Notes: a model not told the origin generated them from the letters alone. A DNA stretch of 64,000 bases from Leucobacter soli (GCF_910593785.1 NZ_CAJVAP010000017.1:1-64000); one strand, 5' to 3'. Shown: positions 19,158-28,148, counted from the first letter of the stretch. Translations and numbers: made by a program.

Positions 19158-20893
19158 CAGACGGCCTCCGCCTCGGTCAACTGGGATCTGACGATCTCCT
19201 GGTACACGCTGTTGCCGGCCAGCAGCTCGTGATGCGTGCCGCGGCCGACGAGCTCGCCGTCCTCGAGCACGAGGATCTGGTCCGCCTCGGTGATCGTCGA
19301 GACCCGCTGGGCGACGATGATCGTCGTCGCCCCGGCCGTCGCCGCCGGCAGCGCCGCGCGGAGGCGGGCGTCGGTCGCGACGTCGAGCGCCGAGAACGAA
19401 TCGTCGAAGAGGTACACGCGCGGTTTCGCCACGAGCGCTCGCGCGATGGAGAGACGCTGCCGCTGGCCGCCCGACACGCTCGTGCCTCCCTGGGAGACCG
19501 GCTCGTCGAGCTGCTTCTCCTTCTCGCGCACGAAGTCCTCGCCCTGGGCGACGCGCAGCGCCTCCCACAGCTCCTCGTCGCTCGCCTGCGCATCGCCGAA
19601 GCGCAGATTGGAGCCGATCGTTCCCGAGAACAGGTACGGGCGCTGCGGCACCAGGCCGAGCGTGTCGGCCAACTGCTCGCGCGTGAGCGCGGAGACGGGG
19701 GAACCGTCGACCGTGATCGATCCCCGCTGCGGGTCGTAGAGGCGCAGCATCAGGTTGAGCAGCACCGTCTTCCCGGACCCGGTCGAACCGATGATCGCGG
19801 TCGTCTCGCCCGCCTCGGCGACGAAGCTGACGCCTTTGATGACCGGGATCTCGGCACCGGGGAAGCCGAACGTGACGTCGTCGAACTCGATGCGCCCCGC
19901 GACGGGGGTCGGCTCGGTCGCGGTGTCCGGGAACGCGAGCTCCGACTCGGTGTCGAGCAGTTCGCGGATGCGCTCGGCGCAGACGACGGCGCGAGGGATC
20001 ATCATCACCATGAAGACGCCCATCATCACGGCGATCAGGATCTGCAGCAGGTACTGCAGGAACGCGGTCAGCGAGCCGACCTCGACGATGCCCGCGTCGA
20101 CCCGGTGGCCGCCGAACCAGAGCACCGCCGCCGTGGCGAGGTGCAGCACCATCATGATGACGGGGAACATGAGCACGAAGACGTTGCCCACGTTCACCGA
20201 GATCCGCGTGATGTTCTCATTCGCGACGCGGTAGCGGTCCGACTCGAACGGCTCGCGGACGAACGCCCGCACGACGCGGATGCCCATGATCTGCTCGCGC
20301 AGCACGCCGTTGATGTCGTCGACGCGCGCCTGCATCTGGCGGAACAGCGGCAGCAGGATCCGGACCAGGAACCCTACGATCACCGCGAGCACCGCCACCG
20401 AAGCCCACACGAGCCACGACATGCCCGCATCCTCGCGCAGCGCCATGATGATGCCGCCGATCGCCATGATGGGCGCGGAGACCATGAAGTTGAAGGTCAT
20501 CAGCACGAGCATCTGCACCTGCTGCACGTCGTTGGTGCCCCGGGTGATCAGCGTGCCCGCCCCGAAGCGGGTCGCCTCGAGCGTCGACAGCGAGTCGACC
20601 TTGCGGTAGACCTCGCGGCGCAGGTCGCGGCCGACCGACATCGCCGTGCGCGCGCCGAAGTAGACCGCGGCCACCGCGCAGATCAACTGCGCGAGCGAGA
20701 CCGCCAGCATCACGCCGCCGTTGCTCCAGATGAAGTCGGTGTCGCCCTTGGCGATGCCCTGGTCGATGATGTCGGCGTTGAGGCTCGGGAGCCAGAGCGC
20801 GGCGATCGTGGCGAGCAGCTGCAGCACCAGTACAGCGGCGATCCATGCCCAGTACGGGCGAGAGTGGTGCAAGGTCAGCCGGAGGAGGGCCAT
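19157..20893 (-). CDS. ABC exporter half-transporter (degenerate-site subunit)
   Basis: 578 residues: six membrane helices (about 15-310) then an ABC ATPase. Walker A GSTGSGKTVL is normal and the signature VSGGQRQR is canonical. But Walker B reads LFDDSFSALD, with Asp where the catalytic Glu belongs, and the H-loop His is replaced by Gln (VAQRVSTI). These are the marks of the non-hydrolysing site in heterodimeric exporters such as TM287/288. The ATG at 20893 is chosen because GAAAGG lies six bases upstream; the longer reading from 20932 adds nothing conserved. It is the first gene of the two-gene operon. Confidence 0.92.
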   Translation of the reverse strand: MALLRLTLHHSRPYWAWIAAVLVLQLLATIAALWLPSLNADIIDQGIAKGDTDFIWSNGGVMLAVSLAQLICAVAAVYFGARTAMSVGRDLRREVYRKVDSLSTLEATRFGAGTLITRGTNDVQQVQMLVLMTFNFMVSAPIMAIGGIIMALREDAGMSWLVWASVAVLAVIVGFLVRILLPLFRQMQARVDDINGVLREQIMGIRVVRAFVREPFESDRYRVANENITRISVNVGNVFVLMFPVIMMVLHLATAAVLWFGGHRVDAGIVEVGSLTAFLQYLLQILIAVMMGVFMVMMIPRAVVCAERIRELLDTESELAFPDTATEPTPVAGRIEFDDVTFGFPGAEIPVIKGVSFVAEAGETTAIIGSTGSGKTVLLNLMLRLYDPQRGSITVDGSPVSALTREQLADTLGLVPQRPYLFSGTIGSNLRFGDAQASDEELWEALRVAQGEDFVREKEKQLDEPVSQGGTSVSGGQRQRLSIARALVAKPRVYLFDDSFSALDVATDARLRAALPAATAGATTIIVAQRVSTITEADQILVLEDGELVGRGTHHELLAGNSVYQEIVRSQLTEAEAV

Positions 20894-21124
20894 CGCATGC
20901 CTTTCGGTTCGTAAATCCCAGTCAGCGTACACCCGGGCGAGCGGATCCGACCCCGAGTCCGACCCTGATTCTCCCCTGATTCATCGCGTGTTCGCCCGCC
21001 GCGGAATGCGGTCTGGTCGAGGTGCCCGGGCGCGCCGTCGAACGGGCGGGGGGCCGAAGCACCCCGCCCTCATCCTCGCCCCGCTGCTCCCGACGTTGCG
21101 GGGCCGCGGGTGCGCGCGGAAGCC

Positions 21125-21508
21125 TTAGGCCAGCTTGACGCCGGCGCCGGCCTCCTCGAGCTTCGCCTTGGCCTCCTCGGCGGCGTCCTTCTTGGCAGCC
21201 TCGAGAACGGTCTTCGGAGCCTCTTCGACGAGGGCCTTCGCCTCGCCCAGGCCCAGGCCGGTCAGCTCGCGCACGACCTTGATGACCTGGATCTTCTTGT
21301 CGCCGGCCGACTCGAGGACGACGTCGAACTCGTCCTTCTCCTCGACGGCCTCAGCGGCGGCGCCGGCAGCCGGGGCGGCGGCGACGGCCACGGGGGCGGC
21401 GGCCGAGACGTCGAAGGTCTCCTCGAACGCCTTGACGAACTCCGAGAGCTCGATGAGGGTGAGCTCCTTGAACTGCTCCAGCAGCTCCTCGGTCGAAAGC
21501 TTAGCCAT
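21125..21508 (-). CDS. rplL: 50S ribosomal protein L7/L12
   Basis: 127 residues; stalk protein bL12 that recruits translation factors. The N-terminal dimerisation part ([25 protein letters not shown]) is followed by the Ala-rich hinge and the C-terminal domain ([34 protein letters not shown]). GGAG lies nine bases before the ATG. It is 80 bases downstream of rplJ in the standard rplJL order; rplK and rplA are not adjacent. Confidence 0.98.
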   Translation of the reverse strand: MAKLSTEELLEQFKELTLIELSEFVKAFEETFDVSAAAPVAVAAAPAAGAAAEAVEEKDEFDVVLESAGDKKIQVIKVVRELTGLGLGEAKALVEEAPKTVLEAAKKDAAEEAKAKLEEAGAGVKLA

Positions 21509-21588
21509 GATGTTTCTCCTTGATGTGTGCCCTCACGCTGCGCGTGATCGGCGGGTCCTATTGATACCGGATCGGCGAGCGCCGATCC

Positions 21589-22098
21589 TTACGCGTCCTG
21601 CTTCTCCTGCAGCGCGCCGAAGCCGCGAGCGGCCTTGGCGGGCAGAGCGGCGAACAGCTGTGCAGCTCCGACCAGAGCAGCCTGCATCGCGCCGGCGGCC
21701 TTGGCCAGCAGCACCTCGCGGCTCTCGAGATCGGCAAGCTTGCCTACCTCAGCGGCGGTCAGGGCGTTGCCATCGAAGTAGCCCGCCTTCACCACCAGAA
21801 GAGGGTTTGCCTTGGCGAAGTCACGCAGAGCCTTGGCGACCGCGACGGTGTCACCGTGCACGAAGGCGAGCGCCGAAGGACCGGTCAGCTCGTCGTCGAA
21901 TGCGGTGATCCCGGCGTTGTTGGCCGCAATCTTGGTCAGCGTGTTCTTCGCCACGGCGTACGTCGCGTGCTCGCGGATGCTGTTGCGGAGATTCCGCAGC
22001 TCGGCAACCGTGAGACCGCGGTACTCAGTCAGCAGAACGGCGCTCGACTCTTCAAACTTCTGCTGAAGATCGGCGACCGTAGCATCCTTCGTAGCCAT
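21589..22098 (-). CDS. rplJ: 50S ribosomal protein L10
   Basis: 169 residues; uL10, which anchors L7/L12 dimers to the ribosome. The N-terminal ATVADLQQKFEESSAVLLTEYRGLTV is typical. The ATG at 22098 is chosen, with GGGAG five bases upstream; the reading from 22197 enters the leader RNA. It is likely autoregulated through the attenuator in the 5' leader (see leader and terminator entries). Confidence 0.98.
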   Translation of the reverse strand: MATKDATVADLQQKFEESSAVLLTEYRGLTVAELRNLRNSIREHATYAVAKNTLTKIAANNAGITAFDDELTGPSALAFVHGDTVAVAKALRDFAKANPLLVVKAGYFDGNALTAAEVGKLADLESREVLLAKAAGAMQAALVGAAQLFAALPAKAARGFGALQEKQDA

Positions 22099-22313
22099 GG
22101 CGCTCCCTAGCTTGTCGTGCCCGGGCGACGGTCGCCGCCCGGCGCCCTGCCGCCTCCGGGACTCGACTCGAAAAACGAGAAAAGCTCCGGCGCGCACGCA
22201 CGGAGCTTCAAAATGCGAAGGAGATCCTTCGACTTCTGAGTCGTACCTGCGCAGGTCTTCGCTTTCGCGAACGTTCCGGGGCTCTTGCGAGCCCTACCGG
22301 CGGTCTTGGGCCA
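22099..22313 (-). promoter_or_regulatory. L10 leader (ribosomal protein autoregulatory RNA)
   Basis: About 215 bases of structured, non-coding DNA precede rplJ. Reading the minus strand, a putative -10 (TAAGCT at 22325-22320) is followed by several small hairpins, then an intrinsic terminator at 22209-22171, then the rplJ ribosome site. Families of L10 leader RNAs that bind the L10-L12 complex and choose between terminator and antiterminator are known in Gram-positive bacteria. The match is by position and architecture; I did not align it to the covariance model. Confidence 0.7.
22171..22209 (-). terminator. Attenuator terminator in the rplJ leader
   Basis: On the minus strand GAAGCTCCG pairs with CGGAGCTTTTC and is followed by a TTTTT run (22175-22171). 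It lies upstream of rplJ, so readthrough must be regulated for the ribosomal genes to be expressed. Confidence 0.8.
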
Positions 22314-22400
22314 AGGGATAGCTTAACCGAGGCGGGCGCTCATCGCAAACGGCGGGCGGACGGCCCGATCCTCGCCGGGTATGCGCCGGCCCGCCACCGG

Positions 22401-23276
22401 TCAGCGCACCCCGCCGCCCTCCTCGATCGCCGCCCGCGCGGCGGCCACGGCCTCAGGAGCCGACCGGTACTGGTGCTCGTCCGCGGGGAACCGGCCGCCG
22501 CGCACCTCGTCCGAGTAGTCGGCGATCGCGTCGGCCATCGCGGTTCCGAGTTCGGCGAAGCGCTTCACGAACACCGGCGTGCGCCCCTCGGTGATGCCGA
22601 TCAGGTCGTGCAGCACGAGCACCTGGCCGTCGGCCGGGCCGGCCCCGATCCCGATCACGGGCACGGCGACCCGCGGCAGGATCTTGGCCACGACGTCGGT
22701 CGGCACGGCCTCGATGACGAGCGCGCACACCCCCGCATCCTGCACGGCCATCGTCTCGGCGACCAGCCGACGGGCGCTCTCGACCGTGCGCCCCTGCGCG
22801 CGGTACCCGCCCAGCATCGTCGCGGTCTGCGGCGTCAGCCCCAGATGCCCGACCACGGGTACGCCGGCCGCCACGATCGCGCGGATCCGCTCGAGCCGCT
22901 CCGGTCCGCCGCCCTCCAGCTTCACCGCATCGGCTCCGGCTTCGCGGACGAAGCGCACCGCGGTCTCGATCGCCTGCGCGTCGGAGACCTCGGTCGAACC
23001 GAACGGGAGATCGCAGACCAGGAACGTGGCAGGGGCGCCGCGCCGCGCCGCGCGCGCCAGGGTCAGCAGCTCGTCGACGGAGATCTGCGCGGTCGACTCG
23101 TACCCGAGCACGACCTGGGCGGCGGAGTCGCCGACCAGGATCGCATCCACCCCGGCACGCTCCGCAGCGCGGGCCCCCGGGAAGTCGTAGGCGGTGACCA
23201 TGACGATCGGCTCGCCCGCCGCCTTCATCTCGAGGAGTCGGGTCAAGGTGAGCTTCGGCTTCGCGACATCAGGCAT
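22401..23276 (-). CDS. panB: 3-methyl-2-oxobutanoate hydroxymethyltransferase
   Basis: 291 residues; makes ketopantoate from 2-oxoisovalerate and methylene-tetrahydrofolate for pantothenate and CoA. Conserved blocks are VTAYDFPGARAAE near residue 22, ILVGDSAAQVVLGYEST near 46, VKLEGG near 117, HLGLTPQ near 140 and the catalytic-region VIGIGAGPADGQVLV near 205. The start overlaps the end of panC by eight bases. It is the last gene of a DUF2520-panC-panB operon. Confidence 0.97.
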   Translation of the reverse strand: MPDVAKPKLTLTRLLEMKAAGEPIVMVTAYDFPGARAAERAGVDAILVGDSAAQVVLGYESTAQISVDELLTLARAARRGAPATFLVCDLPFGSTEVSDAQAIETAVRFVREAGADAVKLEGGGPERLERIRAIVAAGVPVVGHLGLTPQTATMLGGYRAQGRTVESARRLVAETMAVQDAGVCALVIEAVPTDVVAKILPRVAVPVIGIGAGPADGQVLVLHDLIGITEGRTPVFVKRFAELGTAMADAIADYSDEVRGGRFPADEHQYRSAPEAVAAARAAIEEGGGVR

Positions 23277-24153
23277 GCCCGATCCCTTCTGGTGCGGGAG
23301 GATTCAGCAACAGGTTATCGATGAGGCGCACCGGGCCGGCCTCGGCCGCGACCGCGCAGACCGTGGGGCCGTCGACGGCATCGACCGGCACGAGCGTCTC
23401 GGGGTGGACGAAAGCCAGGTACTCGCAGGCGAGACCGGCCCGTTCCAGCGTCTCGAGCGCCGGAGGGCGCAGCTCGGAGACGCCGACGACGCCGCGCCCG
23501 ACGGCGTCGGCGATGCCGTTCAGCGCCTGCGGCACGGCCGCGGCTGCGGCGCGCTGCTCGGGCGAGAGCCGCGCGTTGCGACTCGATCGCGCCAGACCGT
23601 CGGCCTCGCGCACGGTCGGGCAGCCGACGATCCGCACGGGCAGTGCCAGGTCCTCGACCATCCGGCGCACCACCAGGAGCTGCTGGAAGTCCTTCTCGCC
23701 GAAGTACGCCGCGTCCGGCCGCGCGATCGCGAGCAGCTTGCAGACGACCGTCGCCACCCCGTCGAAGTGCCCGGCCCCGCGCACCGCGCCCTCGAGGACG
23801 CCGGTCAGGCGGGGATGCACGCTGACCGTGGTGGCGAAGCCGCTCGGGTACATCTCGTCGGCGGAGGGCGCGAACACGACGTCGACCCCCGCGGCTCGGG
23901 CGAGCGCGATGTCCTGCTCCTCGTCCCTGGGGTAGGCCGCGAGATCGCCGCCGTCGTCGAACTGCTTCGGGTTCACGAAGATCGAGAGCACGACCGCCGC
24001 GTGCGCCGCGCGGGCGGCGCGGATCAGGGAGAGGTGCCCCTCGTGCAGGGCGCCCATGGTCGGCACCAGGCCGACGCCGTCGGCCTCACCCGATCGGGGG
24101 CGCATGGCGGAAAGGTGCTCGTGCAGCTCGGCCGCGGTGCGGGCGATGCGCAT
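23269..24153 (-). CDS. panC: Pantothenate synthetase
   Basis: 294 residues; ATP-dependent condensation of pantoate with beta-alanine. The nucleotide-binding signatures TMGALHEGHLSLI near residue 32, FVNPKQFDDGGDLAAYPR near 61 and GEKDFQQLLVVRRM near 150 are intact. The ATG at 24153 overlaps the stop of the preceding gene (TGATG) with GGAT upstream, so it is translationally coupled. Confidence 0.97.
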   Translation of the reverse strand: MRIARTAAELHEHLSAMRPRSGEADGVGLVPTMGALHEGHLSLIRAARAAHAAVVLSIFVNPKQFDDGGDLAAYPRDEEQDIALARAAGVDVVFAPSADEMYPSGFATTVSVHPRLTGVLEGAVRGAGHFDGVATVVCKLLAIARPDAAYFGEKDFQQLLVVRRMVEDLALPVRIVGCPTVREADGLARSSRNARLSPEQRAAAAAVPQALNGIADAVGRGVVGVSELRPPALETLERAGLACEYLAFVHPETLVPVDAVDGPTVCAVAAEAGPVRLIDNLLLNPPAPEGIGHA

Positions 24154-25028
24154 CAGCGATCCTCCGTTCCCGACTCCGACGTTCCCGACTCCGACGGAAC
24201 CGGGCCCCGGCCGGTACGGGCGAGGTCCTCGGTCAGATGCACGAGCTCGTCGAAGAGCGCCACCCGCTCGGGCAGGTGCTCGGCGATCGCGGCGCGCTGA
24301 CGCGCGACGGTCGCCGTGTCTCCCCGCGCGATCGGGCCGGTGAGCGCGAGCTCCGGGCCGACCTCCGCCCAGTTCCGCTCCGCGGCGGCGACCAGCGGCG
24401 CGAGCGCCGCGCGATCGACGCCGGCGCTCGCGGCGAGGCGCTCGGCGAACCACTCGAGGGCGACGAGGAAGTTCGAGGCCACCGAGGCGGCCGCGTGGTA
24501 CAGCGCCCGATCCTGCTCCGCGACCCGGAGCGTCCGCATCCCGAGCTCGGTGGCCAACCCCTCGGCGACGGCGAGCGCGCGGTCGGTCGAGCCCGCCACC
24601 GCAGCCGAGGCGCCGATGAACGGCGACGCGCCCGCGACGCCGGCGCCGGAACCGGGGTCGGGGTCAGGGTCGGGGGCCAGGATCGTGATGAGCGGGTGAA
24701 GGCTGAAGCGCTCGTGCGGTTCGAGCGGATCGAGCGTCGTCGCCCCGGAGAGATGGCCGACCAGGTGCCCGGGGACGATGCACCGCGCAGCACCGGCGAT
24801 CGCGGCATCAGGAACTGCCAGGAGCACGATGTCCGCTCCGGCGCCGGTCGCACCCCGCGGCGAAGGATCCGGGACGTCCCGGCCCGCACCGCGCAGCGCG
24901 CGGACGAGCGCCGTCCCCATCCGGCCCGCGCCCACCACCTCGATCCGCTGCATCGACGACATCACTCGGGGCGATCCCCCCGCCGCACCGCCGGGGTCAC
25001 CGCCGGCGCTCCCATCCGTCGCACGCAC
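24153..25028 (-). CDS. Rossmann-like and DUF2520 domain protein
   Basis: Up to 291 residues. A Rossmann fold (VVGAGRMGTALVRALRGAG) is followed by an all-helical DUF2520 domain, the layout of 6-phosphogluconate-dehydrogenase-like reductases. It is the first gene of the pan operon and no panE is seen here. A role as ketopantoate reductase or helper is therefore attractive but is inference. The start is uncertain: a GTG at 25028 lies eight bases after TACACT (25042-25037) and could be leaderless, while ATGs at 24962 or 24953 would remove a low-complexity N-terminus of 22-25 residues. Confidence 0.8.
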   Translation of the reverse strand: MRATDGSAGGDPGGAAGGSPRVMSSMQRIEVVGAGRMGTALVRALRGAGRDVPDPSPRGATGAGADIVLLAVPDAAIAGAARCIVPGHLVGHLSGATTLDPLEPHERFSLHPLITILAPDPDPDPGSGAGVAGASPFIGASAAVAGSTDRALAVAEGLATELGMRTLRVAEQDRALYHAAASVASNFLVALEWFAERLAASAGVDRAALAPLVAAAERNWAEVGPELALTGPIARGDTATVARQRAAIAEHLPERVALFDELVHLTEDLARTGRGPVPSESGTSESGTEDR

Positions 25029-25116
25029 ACAGGGTCAGTGTAGCCGCGACCCCATTCGCCGCCGACGGCCGGGCCGCACGACGACTCGCGGGCGCGTCCG
25101 TCTCCTGAGTCGCTCC

Positions 25117-25620
25117 TCAGGCTCCCGCCTCGGCCGCCCACTCCCGCACGCGACGAACGCTCTCCTCCTCCGAGAGGTCCTCGACGCGGGTCATGATCGA
25201 CCACCGCACGCCGAAGGGGTCGCGAATGCTCGCGAAGCGGTCGCCCGACACGAAGTTCGTCGCCGGCTCGCGCACGGCGGCACCGGCCGCGACGGCCCGC
25301 GCCACGGTCGCGTCGACATCGGGCACGTAGAGCGCCAGCGAGTAGCAGTCGTCGTCACCCGTCGGAGGGGCGACCATGTGGTAGTCCGGCATCGGCTCTC
25401 CGAGCTGGAGGTGGCCGTCGCCGAAGTCGAGGTCGGCGTGCGCGATGACGCCGCCGAACTCCGTCGCATCGACGAGGCGCGCCCCGAAGACGGTCGTGTA
25501 GAACTCGACGGCCTCGCCGGCCCGCGGTACCGAGAGGAACGGAGTCAGGCTGGTCGACCCGTGCGGGACGCCGTTCGTCGTGTGCGCGCCGGTCGCCGGC
25601 AGTGCCGTTTCGTCTTCCAT
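25117..25620 (-). CDS. VOC family protein (PhnB/glyoxalase-like)
   Basis: 167 residues. SLTPFLSVPRAGEAVEFYTTVFGA near residue 22 and the paired beta-alpha-beta-beta-beta units mark the vicinal-oxygen-chelate fold used by glyoxalases, dioxygenases and bleomycin-binding proteins. The PhnB-like subtype is suggested by HADLDFGDGHLQL. The specific activity cannot be read. The ATG at 25620 has TACGCT six bases upstream and no Shine-Dalgarno site, so it is probably leaderless. It is divergent from the AraC regulator at 25767. Confidence 0.82.
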   Translation of the reverse strand: MEDETALPATGAHTTNGVPHGSTSLTPFLSVPRAGEAVEFYTTVFGARLVDATEFGGVIAHADLDFGDGHLQLGEPMPDYHMVAPPTGDDDCYSLALYVPDVDATVARAVAAGAAVREPATNFVSGDRFASIRDPFGVRWSIMTRVEDLSEEESVRRVREWAAEAGA

Positions 25621-25766
25621 GGGGCTAGCGTAGGAGCGTACCGCGGCCGGAGCTTGCAGATTCGCGACAGTCCGCACGCAGCCCGCGTGCAGTCCGTGCT
25701 CGCAGCCCGGCGCGAGTCGGCGCCGGGGGCAGGATCGGCGGCGCACCGCCCGGGAGGAGACGACGC

Positions 25767-26648
25767 ATGGCGCACGAACCCGGCAGGAGCCCCGCCCACG
25801 ACTCCGCCGGCAGAGCCCCCGACGATCAGCGCGGCGTGCTGTACCCCCGGCGCCTGCCGGAGTTCCACCGGATCGGCCCGCCTCCCGGGCTCGACCATGC
25901 GGTGGCGTGGTTCTGGATCCCCGAATGGGCGCTGCCGCCCGGCGAGGAATCCCGGCAGGAGATCCTGCCCTTCCCCGCCTGCAACCTGGTCGTGGAGCCC
26001 GGCAGGGCGACCATCGTCGGCCCGCCGACGACGCGCTCCGAGCGCGTGCTCACGGGGAGCGGCTGGGCAGTCGGCGCACTGCTCCGGCCGGCGTCGGTCC
26101 CGGCGCTGGGCATCGATGCGGTGGCCCTTCGGGACGCCGTCCGCCCGCTCGACGACCTCGAACTGCTCCGCGCGGTGACCGCGGCGATGTCGGATGCGGC
26201 GCGCGACGGCGACGCGCGCCGGGACTCCGCCGCCGCGGCGCTGGCGGCATGGATCCGCGATCGCGTGCCCGCCCCGCCGCACGGCTCGACTGCAGCGCTC
26301 GCGAACGCGCTCGCCGACGCCATCGCCGATCCCGCGATCACCCGGGTCGCGGAGCTCGAGCCCCGTCTCCACACGTCGACGCGCACGCTGCAGCGGATCG
26401 CCGAGCGCTGCTTCGGGGTGCCGTTGCACGCGATGATCCGGCGCCGTCGGCTGCAGGAGGCGGCCGCACGCCTGCGGGAGGACCCCGAAGCGACGATCTC
26501 GCGGCTGGCGAGCGAACTCGGCTACGCCGACCATGCGCACTTCACCACGGACTTCACCGCCCTGCTCGGGATGCCGCCGAGCGACTACCGGAAGCGGCTG
26601 CAGGATCGCGTCGGGGCGGTGGCGGGGCGGCACCACGGCCGACCGTAG
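25767..26648 (+). CDS. AraC family transcriptional regulator
   Basis: 293 residues. The N-terminal part (about 30-150: FHRIGPPPGLDHAVAWFW, LPFPACNLVVEPG) looks like the AraC-type sensing domain found with DUF6597-like regulators. The C-terminal double helix-turn-helix (about 190-280) has STRTLQRIAERCFGVPLHAM and YADHAHFTTDFTALLGMPPSDYR. GGAGGAG lies eight bases before the ATG. It is divergent from the VOC gene and may control it. Ligand unknown. Confidence 0.88.
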   Translation: MAHEPGRSPAHDSAGRAPDDQRGVLYPRRLPEFHRIGPPPGLDHAVAWFWIPEWALPPGEESRQEILPFPACNLVVEPGRATIVGPPTTRSERVLTGSGWAVGALLRPASVPALGIDAVALRDAVRPLDDLELLRAVTAAMSDAARDGDARRDSAAAALAAWIRDRVPAPPHGSTAALANALADAIADPAITRVAELEPRLHTSTRTLQRIAERCFGVPLHAMIRRRRLQEAAARLREDPEATISRLASELGYADHAHFTTDFTALLGMPPSDYRKRLQDRVGAVAGRHHGRP

Positions 26649-26713
26649 CTCGCCAACCGTCGCCTGAGGCGAACACTGAAGCGGACACCGAGGCGCAGGA
26701 ACGCCGACTACTG

Positions 26714-27016
26714 CTACAGCGTGAAGTCGGTCGCGACCCGCCCCACGGCGTGGCCTTTGATGACGGTGCCGGCGGCGACGTGCTCGGGGTGGACGGCGTA
26801 GGCGGCGAGCCCCTCAGCGTCGTCGAAGTCGGCGATCAGGGTGACGTCCCAGTTCTCGCCGTCGAACAACTCGTTGCGGTGCACGCTCAGCGCGCGGACG
26901 CTCGGCACGGTCCGCGCGAGCGGGGCGAGCGCGGCGACGATCTCGGCGGCCTGGGCGTCGCGCGTCTCACGGCTCTCGCCGCTCAGCTTCCAGGTGACGA
27001 TGTGGCGCAGGGTCAA
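26714..27016 (-). CDS. Dabb (stress-responsive alpha/beta barrel) domain protein
   Basis: 100 residues. TLRHIVTWKL at the start, the mid-protein RTVPSVRALSVHRNEL and the C-terminal Dabb pattern (YAVHPEHVAAG...GRVATDF) identify a small dimeric ferredoxin-like barrel. The TTG at 27016 is preferred because GGAGG stands five bases upstream and the TTG overlaps the stop of the upstream glutaredoxin gene; an ATG at 27028 is the alternative. Function unknown; some relatives are stress proteins or polyketide cyclases. Confidence 0.82.
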   Translation of the reverse strand: MTLRHIVTWKLSGESRETRDAQAAEIVAALAPLARTVPSVRALSVHRNELFDGENWDVTLIADFDDAEGLAAYAVHPEHVAAGTVIKGHAVGRVATDFTL

Positions 27017-27300
27017 TGGATCCTCCATCTCTTCGCGGCCGCCCGTTCGATGGCGGCGGTGAGCTTCACGGGGTCGACCCGCCAGATCGCGTGGCGACGG
27101 CCGTTGATCTGCACGACCGGGATGTCCTCGGCGTGCACGCGCGCCAGCTCCGGATCGTCGAGAATGTTCCGTTCCTCGAGCGACACTTCGAGGCTCCGAT
27201 CCTCGAGATCCCGCAGCACCCCGTCGATCACGGCCCGCGCGTCCTCGCAGAGGTGGCAGCCCGGCTTCGAGAGCAGGGTCAGGGCGACGGGCTTCGGCAC
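27013..27300 (-). CDS. Glutaredoxin family protein
   Basis: 95 residues of the DUF836/glutaredoxin-like group. The redox motif is CHLC near residue 15, and the cis-Pro loop is DIPVVQINGRRHAIWRVD near 58, in the thioredoxin-fold order. It begins at GTG 27300; ACCCTA on the plus strand (27307-27312) gives TAGGGT six bases before it on the minus strand and there is no ribosome site, so it is probably leaderless. The Dabb gene overlaps its stop. Confidence 0.88.
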   Translation of the reverse strand: MPKPVALTLLSKPGCHLCEDARAVIDGVLRDLEDRSLEVSLEERNILDDPELARVHAEDIPVVQINGRRHAIWRVDPVKLTAAIERAAAKRWRIH

Positions 27301-27370
27301 AGGCTCACCCTACCGGGAACGGTGCGCGGCGGACGACCGGCCCCGGCCGAGCGGGCGCGCCAGGGCATGC

Positions 27371-27396
27371 AAAAGGCGCCGGGCAGGCCCGACGCC
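27371..27396 (-). terminator. Intrinsic terminator after the bS22 gene
   Basis: On the minus strand GGCGTCGGGC pairs with GCCCGGCGCC and is followed by TTTT. It sits just past the stop of the mini ribosomal protein gene and before the glutaredoxin promoter. Confidence 0.75.
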
Positions 27397-27418
27397 CGAA
27401 GCGAACCCGCGAGGGCTG

Positions 27419-27517
27419 CTACTTCTTATTGCGGCGCTGGTGGCGCGTCTTGCGAAGCAGCTTGCGGTGCTTCTTCTTCGACATGCGCTTGCGGCGCTTC
27501 TTGATGACTGAACCCAT
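27419..27517 (-). CDS. Mini ribosomal protein, AURKAIP1/COX24 domain (bS22)
   Basis: 32 residues, extremely basic: [19 protein letters not shown], then [13 protein letters not shown]. This is the actinobacterial AURKAIP1/COX24-domain peptide, known from mycobacterial ribosome structures as bS22 at the decoding side of the small subunit. GAGG lies six bases before the ATG. A T-tailed hairpin follows. Far shorter than usual annotation cut-offs but strongly conserved in the phylum. Confidence 0.92.
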   Translation of the reverse strand: MGSVIKKRRKRMSKKKHRKLLRKTRHQRRNKK

Positions 27518-27683
27518 CGGTTACCTCGCAGAATCGTGGAGCGGAAAGTCTCAGAGGCCGCGAACACGGCCCACAAAACATCAATCTTACAGCGCCGAGC
27601 GATCCAGCGCGAAAACGAGCCTCGGCGCACCCGGACGAACAGGCACCGCCGCCGGAGTCGGCCGCGCACGTCGACCGCGCGCG

Positions 27684-28148
27684 TCAACCGCGCAGCTTGA
27701 ACCTCGCGACGAGTTCCTTCACCCGATGCTCGGCGTTGGCCGCCGCACGACCGAGCCGACCCGCCGCCGAAGCGATCTCGTCGGGCAGCACCTCGGCATC
27801 GTCCCACTCCGCCTCGGGGTCGGGCAGCAGCTCGCCCGTCTCCGAGCGGTACTCGAAGGTGACCTCGGTGTCGAAGCCGGCGGAGAGGAACGGGATCACG
27901 AAATCCTCGACCATCTCGAGCGGCTCGGGGTCGAGCGAGTAGAAGCGGTGCTGGCCCTCCTCGCGCACGGTCACGAGCTCCGACTCGCGCAGCACCTTCA
28001 GATGCTTGGACACCGTCGGCTGGCTGATCTCGAGCTGTGCCACGATCTCGGAGACGCTGATCTCGGCGCCCTGCACGTGGCGGTCGAGCAGCACCCGCAG
28101 GATGTCGCGCCGGGTCGCGTCGGCGATGACTCCGAAAATGTCTGGCAT
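27684..28148 (-). CDS. ArsR/SmtB-type winged-helix regulator
   Basis: 154 residues. The N-terminal ADATRRDILRVLL and the recognition region ISVSEIVAQLEISQPTVSKHLKVL (about residues 30-55), then the wing VREEGQHRFYSLD, are classic ArsR. No Cys-rich metal site is visible, so the ligand need not be a metal. A long C-terminal tail (about 90-154) is acidic then helical. TACTCT lies seven bases before the ATG with no ribosome site, so it is probably leaderless. Divergent from trkH, 93 bases away, and may regulate it; that is inference. Confidence 0.9.
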   Translation of the reverse strand: MPDIFGVIADATRRDILRVLLDRHVQGAEISVSEIVAQLEISQPTVSKHLKVLRESELVTVREEGQHRFYSLDPEPLEMVEDFVIPFLSAGFDTEVTFEYRSETGELLPDPEAEWDDAEVLPDEIASAAGRLGRAAANAEHRVKELVARFKLRG

